Positions 25,520-34,752 of a stretch of DNA of 64,000 bases are shown one piece after another. Every line of letters starts with the position of its first letter. Positions within the stretch are counted from its first letter, which is position 1. Under the pieces are notes generated by a model. That model saw only the letters and a list, made by a program, of their open reading frames with translations, made no database searches and was not told the origin of the DNA. The position numbers and the translations under genes are program-made. The DNA is from Limnohabitans sp. INBF002 (GTDB lineage: Bacteria; Pseudomonadota; Gammaproteobacteria; Burkholderiales; Burkholderiaceae_C), in assembly GCF_027924905.1 (NCBI RefSeq), contig NZ_AP027055.1:868001-932000 (forward strand), in the 5' to 3' direction.

Positions 25520-25969
25520 ATGACTGCAAAAAAGATCTTTATCCTCAACGGCCCCAACCTGAATAGGTTGGGCACACGTGAGCCCCACATCTACGGAAAA
25601 GAAACGCTTGTAGATCTAGAAAAACGGTGCCGGGTGAAAGCAAAAACCTTAGGGCTTGAACTCGAATTCAGGCAAACCAACTTTGAGGGCGTCTTGGTCG
25701 AGAGTGTTCATGATGCGATTGACCATGCCCACGGCATCATCATCAATCCTGCAGGCTTGACGTTCACATCTGTGCCGATCATGGATTCTTTGAAAATGTT
25801 TGATGGCCCCAAGGTTGAGTTGCACATCAGCAATGTGCATACCCGCGAGGCGGTCTATCACAACTCTTTGATGTCTAAGGTGGTGACGGCGGTCATGGCT
25901 GGGTTTGGCACTTCAGGGTATCTGCTGGCATTGGACTGGATGGCCGAGCGTCTGTCCGCCGAGAAGTAA
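25520..25969 (+). CDS. aroQ: type II 3-dehydroquinate dehydratase
   Basis: The 149-residue protein has the type II dehydroquinase fold. It has LNGPNLNRLGTREPHIYG with R20 and the catalytic Y25, INPAGLTFTSVPIMDSL, and ELHISNVHTRE with H102. It interconverts 3-dehydroquinate and 3-dehydroshikimate and normally assembles as a dodecamer in the cytosol. It lies 36 nt after the TRAP binding protein, under a LysR regulator, so it is probably a catabolic copy for quinate or shikimate use rather than the housekeeping one. Confidence 0.92.
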   Translation: MTAKKIFILNGPNLNRLGTREPHIYGKETLVDLEKRCRVKAKTLGLELEFRQTNFEGVLVESVHDAIDHAHGIIINPAGLTFTSVPIMDSLKMFDGPKVELHISNVHTREAVYHNSLMSKVVTAVMAGFGTSGYLLALDWMAERLSAEK

Positions 25970-25984
25970 GCGAAAGACCAAACC

Positions 25985-26269
25985 ATGCACTTTGTTATGT
26001 ATTGCCTTGACGTGCCCGGTAGTGCTGAAATTCGCGCCAAGCACGTGGAGGCACATAAGGCTTATTTATCTGCAGCCCCATTCAAAATTCTTGTGTCTGG
26101 ACCTTTGCTTGAGGACGACAACGAAACCATCAACGGCAGTTGTTTTTTGATTGAGGCTGTAGACAAAGCGCAGTTGGTGAACTTCAATGAAAACGACCCT
26201 TTCACCAAGGCAGGTGTTTGGCAACACGTTGAGATTCGTCACTTTGCCAAATGGCGGGACAACAGATAA
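25985..26269 (+). CDS. YciI family protein
   Basis: This 94-residue protein has the YciI-like dimeric alpha/beta fold, with FVMYCLDVPGSAEIRAKHVEAHKAYL and the conserved ENDPFTKAGVW motif carrying the Asp of the putative active site near residue 75. The family includes proteins that act on small chlorinated or muconolactone-like compounds. It is 15 nt after aroQ and may handle an intermediate of the same aromatic-acid route. Function unknown. Confidence 0.85.
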   Translation: MHFVMYCLDVPGSAEIRAKHVEAHKAYLSAAPFKILVSGPLLEDDNETINGSCFLIEAVDKAQLVNFNENDPFTKAGVWQHVEIRHFAKWRDNR

Positions 26270-26295
26270 ATCACCCAAGGCGAATCAATGGACTT

Positions 26296-26880
26296 TCAGT
26301 CAAGTACAGACACAAAGGCCGTTGGTTCAGATCGTTTTCTTTGGGGTTTGTGTCTCGAAACATGGCCAAAGGCCACATAACAAATACATGTTTCGTCTGC
26401 GTCTAGTTTGAACAAATCCCGGATGCTTGACGCATTCATGGATTGCCCACTGGTGATGCCGCTGCCGATTGCGAGTGTTTGCGCCATCAGCACCATGTTT
26501 TGAATTGCAGCCCCCAAAGAAATCAGGCGTTCATGTGCAGGCACTTGGGGCTCAGAGGGCGCATGGCTAAGTACGGCCAGCACCAAGCACGGCGCACGAA
26601 ACGCTTTTTCATACGCAATATTCATTTCAGCAGGGCTGGCATGTGCGTCGCGCGTTTGCAGTGCTTGCACAAACGCATGGCCCAGTGCTTCACGTTTGTC
26701 TTGCGGCACCACGATGAAGCGCCAGGGACGGATGCGGCCATGGTCAGGCGCTTGCGCGGCGGCACTGAAAATCAAATTCAGTGCATCGGCGTTCGGCCCT
26801 GGGGCTTCAAGCCGTTTGGGCGCGACATGACTTCTGGCACGCATGTGCGCCAGAAGCACCTCAGCCGCGTCTGTGGGCAT
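26296..26880 (-). CDS. nitroreductase family protein
   Basis: The 194-residue protein is an FMN-dependent nitroreductase of the YdjA/RutE-like group, with AAAQAPDHGRIRPWRFIVV near residue 40 and SLGAAIQNMVLMAQTLAIGSGITSG near residue 122. It lies only 2 nt after cynS on the same strand, which makes it the last gene of the nitrate/cyanate operon. Its natural substrate is unknown. Confidence 0.85.
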   Translation of the reverse strand: MPTDAAEVLLAHMRARSHVAPKRLEAPGPNADALNLIFSAAAQAPDHGRIRPWRFIVVPQDKREALGHAFVQALQTRDAHASPAEMNIAYEKAFRAPCLVLAVLSHAPSEPQVPAHERLISLGAAIQNMVLMAQTLAIGSGITSGQSMNASSIRDLFKLDADETCICYVAFGHVSRHKPQRKRSEPTAFVSVLD

Positions 26881-26882
26881 GG

Positions 26883-27332
26883 TCAGTATTGTTTGTAGGG
26901 CAAGAACTTGCCCGACAGCACCACATTCACACGGTCACCTTTGGGGTCGGGTTGACGCACGATGTCCATGGAGAAATCAATCGCGCTCATGATGCCGTCG
27001 CCAAACTCTTCGTGAATCAGTTCTTTGATGGTGGTGCCATACACGCTGACGATTTCGTACCAGCGGTAAATCAAGGGGTCGGTTGGCACAGGCGTGGGCA
27101 ACGAACCTTTGTAGGGCACCACTTGCAGCCACTTTTGTTCTTCGGCATCGAGTCCAAAAATCTTGCCAACAATTTTGGCTTGTTTGGCATCCAAGATCAT
27201 TTGGCCCAAGCAGGCGGCCGTGGTCCATTCTTTGGAGAGGCCTACTTTTTTGGCCACGTCGTCCCACTTGATGCCTTTGGACACTTTGGTGCTGATGATT
27301 TTTTCGGTCACATCGAGACGGTTCATGTGCAT
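26883..27332 (-). CDS. cynS: cyanate hydratase (cyanase)
   Basis: The 149-residue protein matches CynS along its length. The catalytic triad is R90, E93 and S116 (YRWYEIVSVYGTT, DGIMSAIDF), offset by six from the E. coli numbering. It converts cyanate and bicarbonate to ammonia and carbon dioxide. An N-terminal helix-turn-helix-like domain (WDDVAKKVGLSKEWTTAACLG) is normal for the family. No cynT carbonic anhydrase or cynR is near. It sits 21 nt after cobA, so it is expressed with nitrate assimilation. Confidence 0.96.
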   Translation of the reverse strand: MHMNRLDVTEKIISTKVSKGIKWDDVAKKVGLSKEWTTAACLGQMILDAKQAKIVGKIFGLDAEEQKWLQVVPYKGSLPTPVPTDPLIYRWYEIVSVYGTTIKELIHEEFGDGIMSAIDFSMDIVRQPDPKGDRVNVVLSGKFLPYKQY

Positions 27333-27353
27333 TCCTAGGTTGGTTGAAAAGAT

Positions 27354-28145
27354 TTAGCCCGCAGCGACGAGGCGCTGGTTGTTCTGTTCGATGTGCAGCA
27401 AGCCTTGCAGCACATCGCCCACCACGATGACGGAAGGGCTGGCCATTTGGTCGCGCACCACGGTGTGGTGCAGATCATTCAGGGTGCACACCACATGGCG
27501 TTGCGTGGGCAGGCTCACGTGTTGAATCACCGCCACAGGTGTGTGGGGGTCTAGTCCGTGCAGCAATGCGGCTTGCAGTTGCGCCGCACCGCGCATGCCC
27601 ATGTAAATGACCAAGGTGAGCTTGGCCTGTGCCGCGGTGTGCGACAGGGCTGCCCAATCCACGGCATCGGTGGCATCTTGTTTCGCGTGGCCGGTGATGA
27701 ACAACACGCCATGCGCATGTGCGCGGTGCGTCAGCGGCACGCCCAATGAGGTGACGCCTGCCAAGCCTGCGGTGATGCCGTTGATGACGGTGACCTTCAC
27801 ACCTTGCGCGCGCAAGTGTTCGACTTCTTCACCGCCACGTCCAAAGATGAAAGGGTCGCCGCCTTTGAGGCGCACCACGTTTTCGCCGCCCAAGGCTTCT
27901 TGCAGCATCAGCTTTTCGATGAACGCTTGGGGTGTGGATTGACAGCCGCCACGTTTGCCCACATGGATGATGCGTGCGGACGGCGAGGCGTAAGTGACGA
28001 TGGCGTCGCTGACCAAATCGTCGACCAACAAAACGGTGGCCGCTGCAATGGCTTTGACCGCTTTGAGGGTCAACAGTTCAGGGTCGCCCGGGCCTGCGCC
28101 CACGAGCGTGACGTGTGGCTGTGCGTGTGTCTTGCTGTGTGTCAT
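27354..28145 (-). CDS. cobA: uroporphyrinogen-III C-methyltransferase
   Basis: The 263-residue SUMT enzyme makes precorrin-2, the precursor of siroheme used by NirB. Seen motifs are VTLVGAGPGDPELLTLKAVKAI, VVRLKGGDPFIFGRGGEE, and GVPLTHRAHAHGVLFITGH. ATG 28145 is the start because it overlaps the nasA stop (ATGA) and places the SAM-binding motif at residue 12. An in-frame extension to 28427 runs antiparallel through nasA coding sequence and is not conserved. It is a stand-alone SUMT; the oxidase/chelatase step must come from another gene. Confidence 0.94.
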   Translation of the reverse strand: MTHSKTHAQPHVTLVGAGPGDPELLTLKAVKAIAAATVLLVDDLVSDAIVTYASPSARIIHVGKRGGCQSTPQAFIEKLMLQEALGGENVVRLKGGDPFIFGRGGEEVEHLRAQGVKVTVINGITAGLAGVTSLGVPLTHRAHAHGVLFITGHAKQDATDAVDWAALSHTAAQAKLTLVIYMGMRGAAQLQAALLHGLDPHTPVAVIQHVSLPTQRHVVCTLNDLHHTVVRDQMASPSVIVVGDVLQGLLHIEQNNQRLVAAG

Positions 28146-31024
28146 GTCGTGTGCTCGGTGAGTTGAATCATGCGGCGCAGTTCGGGCACGCACGAGCCGC
28201 ATTGGGTGCCGCACTTGAGCGTGCCTTGCAACGATGCCAAGCGTTGTGCGCTGTCGCCTTTGTAAATCTTCAGGTGGTTGCGAATGGCCACATCTTTCAC
28301 GCCCACGCAGCTGCACACGGTGGTGCCTGCATCGACCAAGGCCACCGGTGGTTTGCTGCCGGTCATCAACAAGCGGCGTCCATATGCGTGGGTCGATGCT
28401 TGTGTTTGCAACAAAGCTTTGAGCCACGTTTCAGCTGAGGTGTCGCCCGCGATGATGAAGGCCTGTAGCTGTGTGTCGTTGACTTTGTTTGCCTCGCTGT
28501 GTTGCAAACGCATGCTGCGCAATTGGCTGCGCTTGGCGTCGACGTAGCGCAAGCTGTCGCTGCCGCTCAAGCCCAAGAGCTGCTCCATGTCGTGCACCCA
28601 AGCCATGTCGGGCGCTTCGCTGCACGCCGCACGCATCAACACGCCTTGACGGGCGGGGCCCTCAGTGGGGGTATCGCTGAACGGCACGCAGCTGGCAAAT
28701 TCAAACTGCACCATGCGCGCGCGCAGGGCTTGCAAGGTGGTTTGCGCTTTGTCTTCGGGCAACCACGCCACGGCGAGCAAGGTCCAAGGCAGTTCGGCTT
28801 TGAGCACTTTGACCGCGGCATGCTTGAGCTCGGGCTGCTTGGAGCTGGGGCAATACGCCGAGGTGGTGATGGCGTTGACGCCTGCGAGCGGTTTGTTTTG
28901 GTGGTCGCGACCGCTCAAAAACGCAGGGCCCCAGTGCATGGCGATGAAGGCTTGGTGGGTGCCGAGGTCGCTGGTGGCCTGGGCGGGCACCACGATGGAG
29001 CCGCGCTTGCTGGTGACGTGCACCAAGCCGCCTTCGGTCAAGCCGAGTCGCGCCATGTCGTCGGGGTGCAACTGCACCGCAGGCTCCGACACATGGCCAA
29101 ACAGTTTGCCGACCAAGCCGGTGCGCGTCATGCCGTGCCACTGGTCGCGCAAGCGGCCGGTGTTGAGCGAGAACGGAAAACGTGACTCGCGGGCTTCCGC
29201 CGTGGGCACATAAGGCAAGGCTGCAAATTTGGCGCGCCCGCTGGCGGTGGCAAACACGCCGTCTTCGTACAAGCGCGCTTGGCCGTGGGCGGCGCCTTCG
29301 CGCATGGGCCATTGCTCGGGCGTGGTTTCTAAGTGTGCGTAGCTCAAGCCCGTGATGTCGAGGTCACGGCCGCGGGTGGATTCGCGGTGCTCCACCCAAA
29401 TTTCTTCGGGCGAGGTGTAGGCCATGTGCAGGCCGCGGGCGGCGTTGTTTGGGTGTCCCAACGAGGATGCGTTATCGGGTGTGGCGTGTGGCGTGACACC
29501 CGGCTCTTCACGCAAACGCGCAGCCAAGTCCACCACGATTTGCCAGTCGTGCCGCGCTTGACCGGGCGCAGGCACAGCCGCACGCACGCGGGTGATGCGG
29601 CGTTCGCTGTTGGTGACGGTGCCTTCTTTTTCACCCCAGGTGGTGGCGGGCAACAACAGGTCGGCGAAGGCGCAGGTTTCGGCTGTGGCAAAGGCTTCTT
29701 GCACCACCACAAACTCCGCGCGTTCTAAGGCGCGGCGCACGGTGGCTTGGTCGGGCATGGATTGCGCCGGGTTGGTGCAGGCAATCCACAGCGCTTTGAT
29801 TTCGCCGTCGGCGGCGGCTTCAAACATCTCGACGGCAGTCTTGCCGGGCTTGGATGGCACATCGTCAATGCCCCACAAGGCAGCCACTTCGGCGCGGTGT
29901 TCGGGTTTGCTCATGTCGCGGTGCGCGCTGATGAGGTTGGCCAAACCACCCACTTCGCGTCCGCCCATGGCGTTGGGTTGGCCGGTGAGTGAGAAGGGGC
30001 CTGCACCGGCTTTGCCAATTTGTGCGGTCGCCAAATGCAAGTTGATGAGCGAGGCGTTTTTGGCGGTGCCGCTGCTGGATTGGTTCAAGCCTTGGCAGTA
30101 CAGGCTGAGCGTGCGCCATGCGGGGTCAGGTGCGTTGTTGGCGCTGTGCGGCGGCACGCCCGCAAACCAGCGGGTGGCTTGCAGCAGTTGTTCAGGGGTG
30201 ATGCCGCAGACCTCTTGCACGCGTGCCGGCGTGTAGTCGGCCACCAAGGTTTGCAAGGCTTCAAAGCCCTCGGTGTGTGCGGCAATGTAAGCCGTGTCGA
30301 CCCAGCTCTCGGCCAGCATCACATGCAACATGCCGTGAAACAAGGTCACATCGGTGCCGGGTTGCAGCTGCAAATGCAGGTCGGCGCTGCTGGCGGTGTC
30401 GGTGCGACGCGGGTCGGCCACGATGATTTTGAGGTTGGGGTTTTTCGCCCGCGCGTCTTCGATGCGCCTGAACAAAATCGGGTGCGCATAGGCCGCGTTG
30501 CTGCCCGCAATAAACAGGCAGTTGGCGTGCATCACGTCGTCGTAGCAAGCGGGCGGGGCATCAGCGCCGAGGGTGAGCTTGTAGCCCGCCACGGCGCTGC
30601 TCATGCACAGGCGCGAGTTGGTGTCGATGTTGTTGGTGCCCAGCAAGCCTTTGGCCAACTTGTTGAACACGTAATAGTCTTCGGTCAGCAACTGGCCCGA
30701 CACATAAAAACCCAAAGCATCAGGCCCGTGCGCGCGCACGATGCTGGCCAGTGTTTGGCTGGCCAGTTGCATGGCGTTGTCCCACGCCATGGGTTGCAAA
30801 CTGCCGCCACGTACCAAGCGACGCATGGGTTGCAGCAAACGCGTTTGTTCTGCCATCACGGGGCTGGCCGTGAGGTGCAAGTTCGAGCCTTTGCTGCACA
30901 AGCGGCCAAAGTTGGCAGGGTGCGTAGGGTCGCCACGCACGCCTGTGATGTGGCCCGCATTCGATTCGATGATGACGCCGCAGCCCACGCCGCAGTAGGG
31001 GCAGGTTGAACGCGTTTCTTTCAT
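28142..31024 (-). CDS. nasA: assimilatory nitrate reductase catalytic subunit
   Basis: The 960-residue molybdopterin oxidoreductase has an N-terminal [4Fe-4S] motif CPYCGVGC (C8, C11, C15, with C42 in GRLCSKGSN), the Mo-bis-MGD domains and the dinucleotide-binding C-terminal domain (FSLNTGRLRDQWHGMTRTG). An added C-terminal BFD-like [2Fe-2S] domain follows with C-x-C and C-x4-C-x2-C (VCSCVGVKD, LKCGTQCGSC). This is the cytosolic NasA/NarB type that reduces nitrate to nitrite. It lies 50 nt after nirD and overlaps cobA. Confidence 0.95.
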   Translation of the reverse strand: MKETRSTCPYCGVGCGVIIESNAGHITGVRGDPTHPANFGRLCSKGSNLHLTASPVMAEQTRLLQPMRRLVRGGSLQPMAWDNAMQLASQTLASIVRAHGPDALGFYVSGQLLTEDYYVFNKLAKGLLGTNNIDTNSRLCMSSAVAGYKLTLGADAPPACYDDVMHANCLFIAGSNAAYAHPILFRRIEDARAKNPNLKIIVADPRRTDTASSADLHLQLQPGTDVTLFHGMLHVMLAESWVDTAYIAAHTEGFEALQTLVADYTPARVQEVCGITPEQLLQATRWFAGVPPHSANNAPDPAWRTLSLYCQGLNQSSSGTAKNASLINLHLATAQIGKAGAGPFSLTGQPNAMGGREVGGLANLISAHRDMSKPEHRAEVAALWGIDDVPSKPGKTAVEMFEAAADGEIKALWIACTNPAQSMPDQATVRRALERAEFVVVQEAFATAETCAFADLLLPATTWGEKEGTVTNSERRITRVRAAVPAPGQARHDWQIVVDLAARLREEPGVTPHATPDNASSLGHPNNAARGLHMAYTSPEEIWVEHRESTRGRDLDITGLSYAHLETTPEQWPMREGAAHGQARLYEDGVFATASGRAKFAALPYVPTAEARESRFPFSLNTGRLRDQWHGMTRTGLVGKLFGHVSEPAVQLHPDDMARLGLTEGGLVHVTSKRGSIVVPAQATSDLGTHQAFIAMHWGPAFLSGRDHQNKPLAGVNAITTSAYCPSSKQPELKHAAVKVLKAELPWTLLAVAWLPEDKAQTTLQALRARMVQFEFASCVPFSDTPTEGPARQGVLMRAACSEAPDMAWVHDMEQLLGLSGSDSLRYVDAKRSQLRSMRLQHSEANKVNDTQLQAFIIAGDTSAETWLKALLQTQASTHAYGRRLLMTGSKPPVALVDAGTTVCSCVGVKDVAIRNHLKIYKGDSAQRLASLQGTLKCGTQCGSCVPELRRMIQLTEHTT

Positions 31025-31074
31025 GGCTTCTTTCGGGCAGTGGGTGACGGGGTGTGAGTCGAAGTGCGTGTGTT

Positions 31075-31425
31075 TCAGTGCGCGGCGTCGTCAATGGCGA
31101 GCGTGTTGAGCTCGTTCACATCCAAGGCCACATCGCCGTTTTCTACACGCACCGCAAAGCGGGTGGTGCAGCCCTCGTCGGGGGCATGGGCGCAGCCATC
31201 AACCAAACCGATGTGCCAGTTGTGCAACGGGCACACCACGGTTTCGCCAAACACCAAGCCTTGGCTCAAGGGGCCGCGCTTGTGCGGGCATTGGTCGAGC
31301 AAGGCAAACACTTTGTCTTCGGCGTTGCGAAACACCGCCACTTCGACGCCCTTGGCGCGCTGCACGCGGCGTGCGCCCAGCACGGGGATGTCGTCAACTT
31401 TGCAAATGACTTTCCATTCGGTCAT
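31075..31425 (-). CDS. nirD: nitrite reductase small subunit, Rieske type
   Basis: The 116-residue protein is NirD. Unlike the E. coli NirD, which lacks cluster ligands, it keeps a complete Rieske set: C46-x-H48 (CPHKRG) and C65-x2-H68 (CPLHNW). It should carry a [2Fe-2S] cluster and pass electrons to the siroheme subunit NirB. It lies 11 nt after nirB and 50 nt before nasA. Confidence 0.93.
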   Translation of the reverse strand: MTEWKVICKVDDIPVLGARRVQRAKGVEVAVFRNAEDKVFALLDQCPHKRGPLSQGLVFGETVVCPLHNWHIGLVDGCAHAPDEGCTTRFAVRVENGDVALDVNELNTLAIDDAAH

Positions 31426-31436
31426 GGTGTGTTTCC

Positions 31437-33908
31437 TTAAACGGTGAGGGCTTCAAACTGGCGCGTGTCGACTTGTGCTTTGTCGAACTCAAACCATGGG
31501 TCGGGTTCGCCGTCGAGCGCAAATTGCAAACGTGCCCACAAGGCTTTGCGGCCTGCTTCGTCGTCCAAGATTTTTTTCTTCACATAGTCCATGCCCACGC
31601 GGTTCACGTAGTGCACGGTGCGCTCCAAGTACCAGCCTTCTTCGCGGTAGAGCTGCATGAAGGCACCGGTGTACTCCATCACTTCTTCTGAGGTTTTGAC
31701 CTTCACAAAGAACTCGGCCACTTCGGTTTTGATACCGCCGTTGCCTGCGATGTACATCTCCCAGCCGCTGTCCACGCCGATGATGCCCACGTCTTTGATG
31801 CCGGCCTCTGCGCAGTTGCGCGGACAGCCTGACACCGCAAACTTCACTTTGTGCGGCGCGTACATGCGCCACATGGCTTTCTCAAGGTCCTTGCCCATTT
31901 GTGTGCTGTCTTGCGTACCCATGCGGCACCACTCGCTGCCCACGCAGGTCTTGACGGTACGCAAAGCTTTGGCGTAGGCGTGGCCGCAAGGCATGCCAAT
32001 GTCTTTCCACACATTGACCAAGTCTTCTTTCTTCACACCGAGCAAGTCAATGCGTTGACCGCCCGTGACCTTGACGGTGGGAATGTTGTATTTGTCAACC
32101 ACATCGGCAATGCGGCGAAGCTCGTCGGCGGTGGTCTCGCCACCCCACATGCGTGGGATGACGCTGTAAGTGCCATCCTTTTGGATGTTGGCGTGGCTGC
32201 GCTCGTTGATGAGGCGGCTTTGCGGGTCGTCCAAGGCTTCTTTGGGCCAGCTGCTCATGCGGTAATAGTTGATGGCAGGGCGGCAGGTGGCGCAGCCCGT
32301 GGCTTTGACGTCTGCGCTTGGTTTTTTCCACTCTAAGAATTCAAACACCGCGTCGTTGGTCAACAGCTTGTGGTCACGAATCGCGTCGCGCACTTCTTGG
32401 TGGCTGTGGTCGGTACAAGCGCAGATGGCTTTTTTCTTTGGTGTGGCCGAGTAGTCGCCGCCTGCGGTGAACATCAAAATTTGTTCGACCAAGCCTGTGC
32501 AGGAGCCGCACGAGGCGCTGGCCTTGGTGTGCTTGCGCACCTCATCCAAAGTGAATAAACCTTTGTCTTTGATGGCTTTGCAAATCGCGCCTTTTTTCAC
32601 GCCGTTGCAACCACACACCTCGGCATCGTCGGGCATGCTGGCGGCTTTGCTGTGGCCTTCATGGCCCACGTCGCCAATGTTGGATTCGCCAAACATCAGT
32701 TTCTCGCGGATGTCGGCTACGCTGCGGCCATCGCGCAGGAGCTTGAAGTACCAGCTGCCGTCCACGGTGTCGCCATACAAACACGCGCCCACCAATTGGT
32801 CGTTGCGGATGACGAGTTTTTTGTACACGCCTTCGTGCGGATCGCTCAACACAATCTCTTCGGTGCTGCCGTCGTTACTGCCCATGAAGTCGCCCGCGCT
32901 GAACAAATCAATGCCGGTGACTTTGAGCTTGGTCGAGGTGAGCGAGCCGGTGTAACGGCCAATGCCGAACTCGGCCAAATGGTTGGCCAACACCTTGCCT
33001 TGTTCAAACAAAGGTGCCACCAAACCATAGGCAATGCCACGGTGGGCCGCACATTCGCCCACGGCATAAATGCGTGGGTCGGTCACGGTTTGCAGTGTGT
33101 CGCTGACCACAATGCCACGCTCGCAATGCAGGTGCATTTTTTCGGCCAGCGCTGTGTTGGGTCGAATGCCCACAGCCATCACCACCAACTCGGCGGGGAC
33201 GTGTGAACCGTCTTTGAACAACACCGATGCCACACGCCCGTTTTTGTCCGCTTGCAATTCTTGGGTGTGTGCGCCCATGCGGAATTGCATGCCGCGTTCT
33301 TCGAGCGAGCGTTGCAACAAACCGCCCGCGACTTTGTCGAGCTGACGCTCCATCAGCCATTCGCCGACGTGCACCACGGTCACGCTCATGCCGCGCTTCA
33401 TCAAACCGTTGGCGGCTTCGAGGCCGAGCAAGCCGCCGCCAATCACTACGGCGTGTTTGTATTGTGTGGCCGCGTCAATCATGGCCTGTGTGTCGGCGAT
33501 GTCGCGGTAGGCCAGCACGCCGTCCAACTCGCGGCCTGGCACGGGCAGCATGAAGGGGTTGGAGCCCGTGGCCAAAATCAAGCGGTCATACGGCGCGCTC
33601 TTGATTTCGCCTGCAGCGTTGGTGGCGTGCACCACGCGTTTGACGCGGTCCACCTCGGTCACCGTCCAGCTGGTGTGCAAGGTGATGTGGTTGTCGCTGT
33701 ACCAGTCGATTGGGTTGAGGATGATTTCATCCAAGGTTTGCTCACCCGCCAACACGGGCGACAACAAGATGCGGTTGTAGTTGGGGTGTGGCTCCGAGCC
33801 GAAGACGGTGATGTCGTACAGGTCTGGCGTGAGCTTGATGAGTTCTTCCAAGGTGCGCACACCGGCCATGCCGTTGCCCACCATCACGAGTTTGAGTTTG
33901 TTGGTCAT
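31437..33908 (-). CDS. nirB: NADH-dependent nitrite reductase large subunit
   Basis: The 823-residue cytosolic enzyme reduces nitrite to ammonium with NADH. The order of domains is an FAD/NAD(P) domain (VMVGNGMAGVRTLEEL; VVIGGGLLGLEAANGL), two BFD-like [2Fe-2S] domains (EVCGCNGVKKGAICK; ICACTDHSH with CATCRP), then the siroheme/[4Fe-4S] module with VGSEWCRMG and SGCPRNCAEAG. ATG 33908 (MTNKLKLVMVGNGM) follows AGGAGTTGG; an upstream in-frame extension to 33962 overlaps the nrtD end and is not conserved. Confidence 0.95.
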   Translation of the reverse strand: MTNKLKLVMVGNGMAGVRTLEELIKLTPDLYDITVFGSEPHPNYNRILLSPVLAGEQTLDEIILNPIDWYSDNHITLHTSWTVTEVDRVKRVVHATNAAGEIKSAPYDRLILATGSNPFMLPVPGRELDGVLAYRDIADTQAMIDAATQYKHAVVIGGGLLGLEAANGLMKRGMSVTVVHVGEWLMERQLDKVAGGLLQRSLEERGMQFRMGAHTQELQADKNGRVASVLFKDGSHVPAELVVMAVGIRPNTALAEKMHLHCERGIVVSDTLQTVTDPRIYAVGECAAHRGIAYGLVAPLFEQGKVLANHLAEFGIGRYTGSLTSTKLKVTGIDLFSAGDFMGSNDGSTEEIVLSDPHEGVYKKLVIRNDQLVGACLYGDTVDGSWYFKLLRDGRSVADIREKLMFGESNIGDVGHEGHSKAASMPDDAEVCGCNGVKKGAICKAIKDKGLFTLDEVRKHTKASASCGSCTGLVEQILMFTAGGDYSATPKKKAICACTDHSHQEVRDAIRDHKLLTNDAVFEFLEWKKPSADVKATGCATCRPAINYYRMSSWPKEALDDPQSRLINERSHANIQKDGTYSVIPRMWGGETTADELRRIADVVDKYNIPTVKVTGGQRIDLLGVKKEDLVNVWKDIGMPCGHAYAKALRTVKTCVGSEWCRMGTQDSTQMGKDLEKAMWRMYAPHKVKFAVSGCPRNCAEAGIKDVGIIGVDSGWEMYIAGNGGIKTEVAEFFVKVKTSEEVMEYTGAFMQLYREEGWYLERTVHYVNRVGMDYVKKKILDDEAGRKALWARLQFALDGEPDPWFEFDKAQVDTRQFEALTV

Positions 33909-33918
33909 GTCCAACTCC

Positions 33919-34752
33919 TTAGTGTTTTTCGACGTGCGCTTGGCGCGTGTACAAAAAGTCAATCACGGCTTTGCGGTAGTGCAAATAGGCAGGGTCGTCA
34001 GCCAGCGTCACGCGAGAGCGGGGGCGAGGCAGGTCCACGTGCAGCACTTCGCCGATGGTGGCAGCGGGGCCGTTGGTCATCATCACAATCTTGTCGGACA
34101 GCAACACGGCTTCGTCCACATCGTGCGTCACCATCACCACGGTGCTTTGCGTGTTGGCCACGATGGCCAGCAACTCGTCTTGCAGCTTGGCGCGTGTCAA
34201 TGCATCCAAGGCGCCAAAGGGCTCGTCCATCAACAGCACTTGCGGTTCCATGGCCAAGGCGCGGGCAATGCCCACACGTTGCTTCATGCCACCCGAAATC
34301 TCGCCAGGGCGCTTTTGTGCGGCGTGGCTCAAGCCCACCATGTCGAGTGCCGCGTGGGTGCGTGCGGTGAGTTGGGCTTTGTCTTCTTTGGGCTTGCCGT
34401 CCACGATGCCGCTTTGACCGAACACGCGTTCCACGCCGAGGTAAACGTTTTCAAAGCAAGTGAGCCAAGGCAAGAGTGAATGGTTTTGAAACACCACCGC
34501 ACGCTCGGGGCCGGGGCCTGCGATTTCGCGGTTGGCGCAAATCAAGGTGCCTTGTGTTGGCGTGGTCAAACCTGCAATGAGGTTGAGCAAGGTGGACTTG
34601 CCGCAACCCGAGTGGCCGATGAGGGCGACGAACTCGCCTTTGCCCACGGTCAGGTCGATGTCGCGCAGCGCAGGGAAGTCGCCTTTGGCGGTGCGAAAGG
34701 TTTGGGCCACGCCCTGAATTTGCAAATACTTGCTGGTCAACGATGCGTTCAT
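33919..34752 (-). CDS. nrtD: nitrate ABC transporter ATP-binding protein
   Basis: The 277-residue ATPase has Walker [10 protein letters not shown], the ABC signature EISGGMKQR (first S of the LSGGQ replaced by I), and Walker [15 protein letters not shown]. The sequence is of the NrtD/SsuB/TauB group. It couples ATP hydrolysis to nitrate import by NrtA/NrtB. It overlaps nrtB by 4 nt and is 10 nt before nirB. The NrtC fusion ATPase found in cyanobacteria is absent. Confidence 0.92.
   Translation of the reverse strand: MNASLTSKYLQIQGVAQTFRTAKGDFPALRDIDLTVGKGEFVALIGHSGCGKSTLLNLIAGLTTPTQGTLICANREIAGPGPERAVVFQNHSLLPWLTCFENVYLGVERVFGQSGIVDGKPKEDKAQLTARTHAALDMVGLSHAAQKRPGEISGGMKQRVGIARALAMEPQVLLMDEPFGALDALTRAKLQDELLAIVANTQSTVVMVTHDVDEAVLLSDKIVMMTNGPAATIGEVLHVDLPRPRSRVTLADDPAYLHYRKAVIDFLYTRQAHVEKH

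Noticed and set aside
28146-28427. N-terminal extension of cobA
   Set aside because: The extra 94 residues lie antisense-frame within nasA coding DNA, are rich in Arg and His and unlike SUMT; the ATG at 28145 overlaps the nasA stop and fits the family start.
30020-31009. 329-codon plus-strand frame opposite nasA
   Set aside because: It is a mirror frame of a gene with intact molybdopterin and iron-sulfur motifs; no start context or domain supports it.
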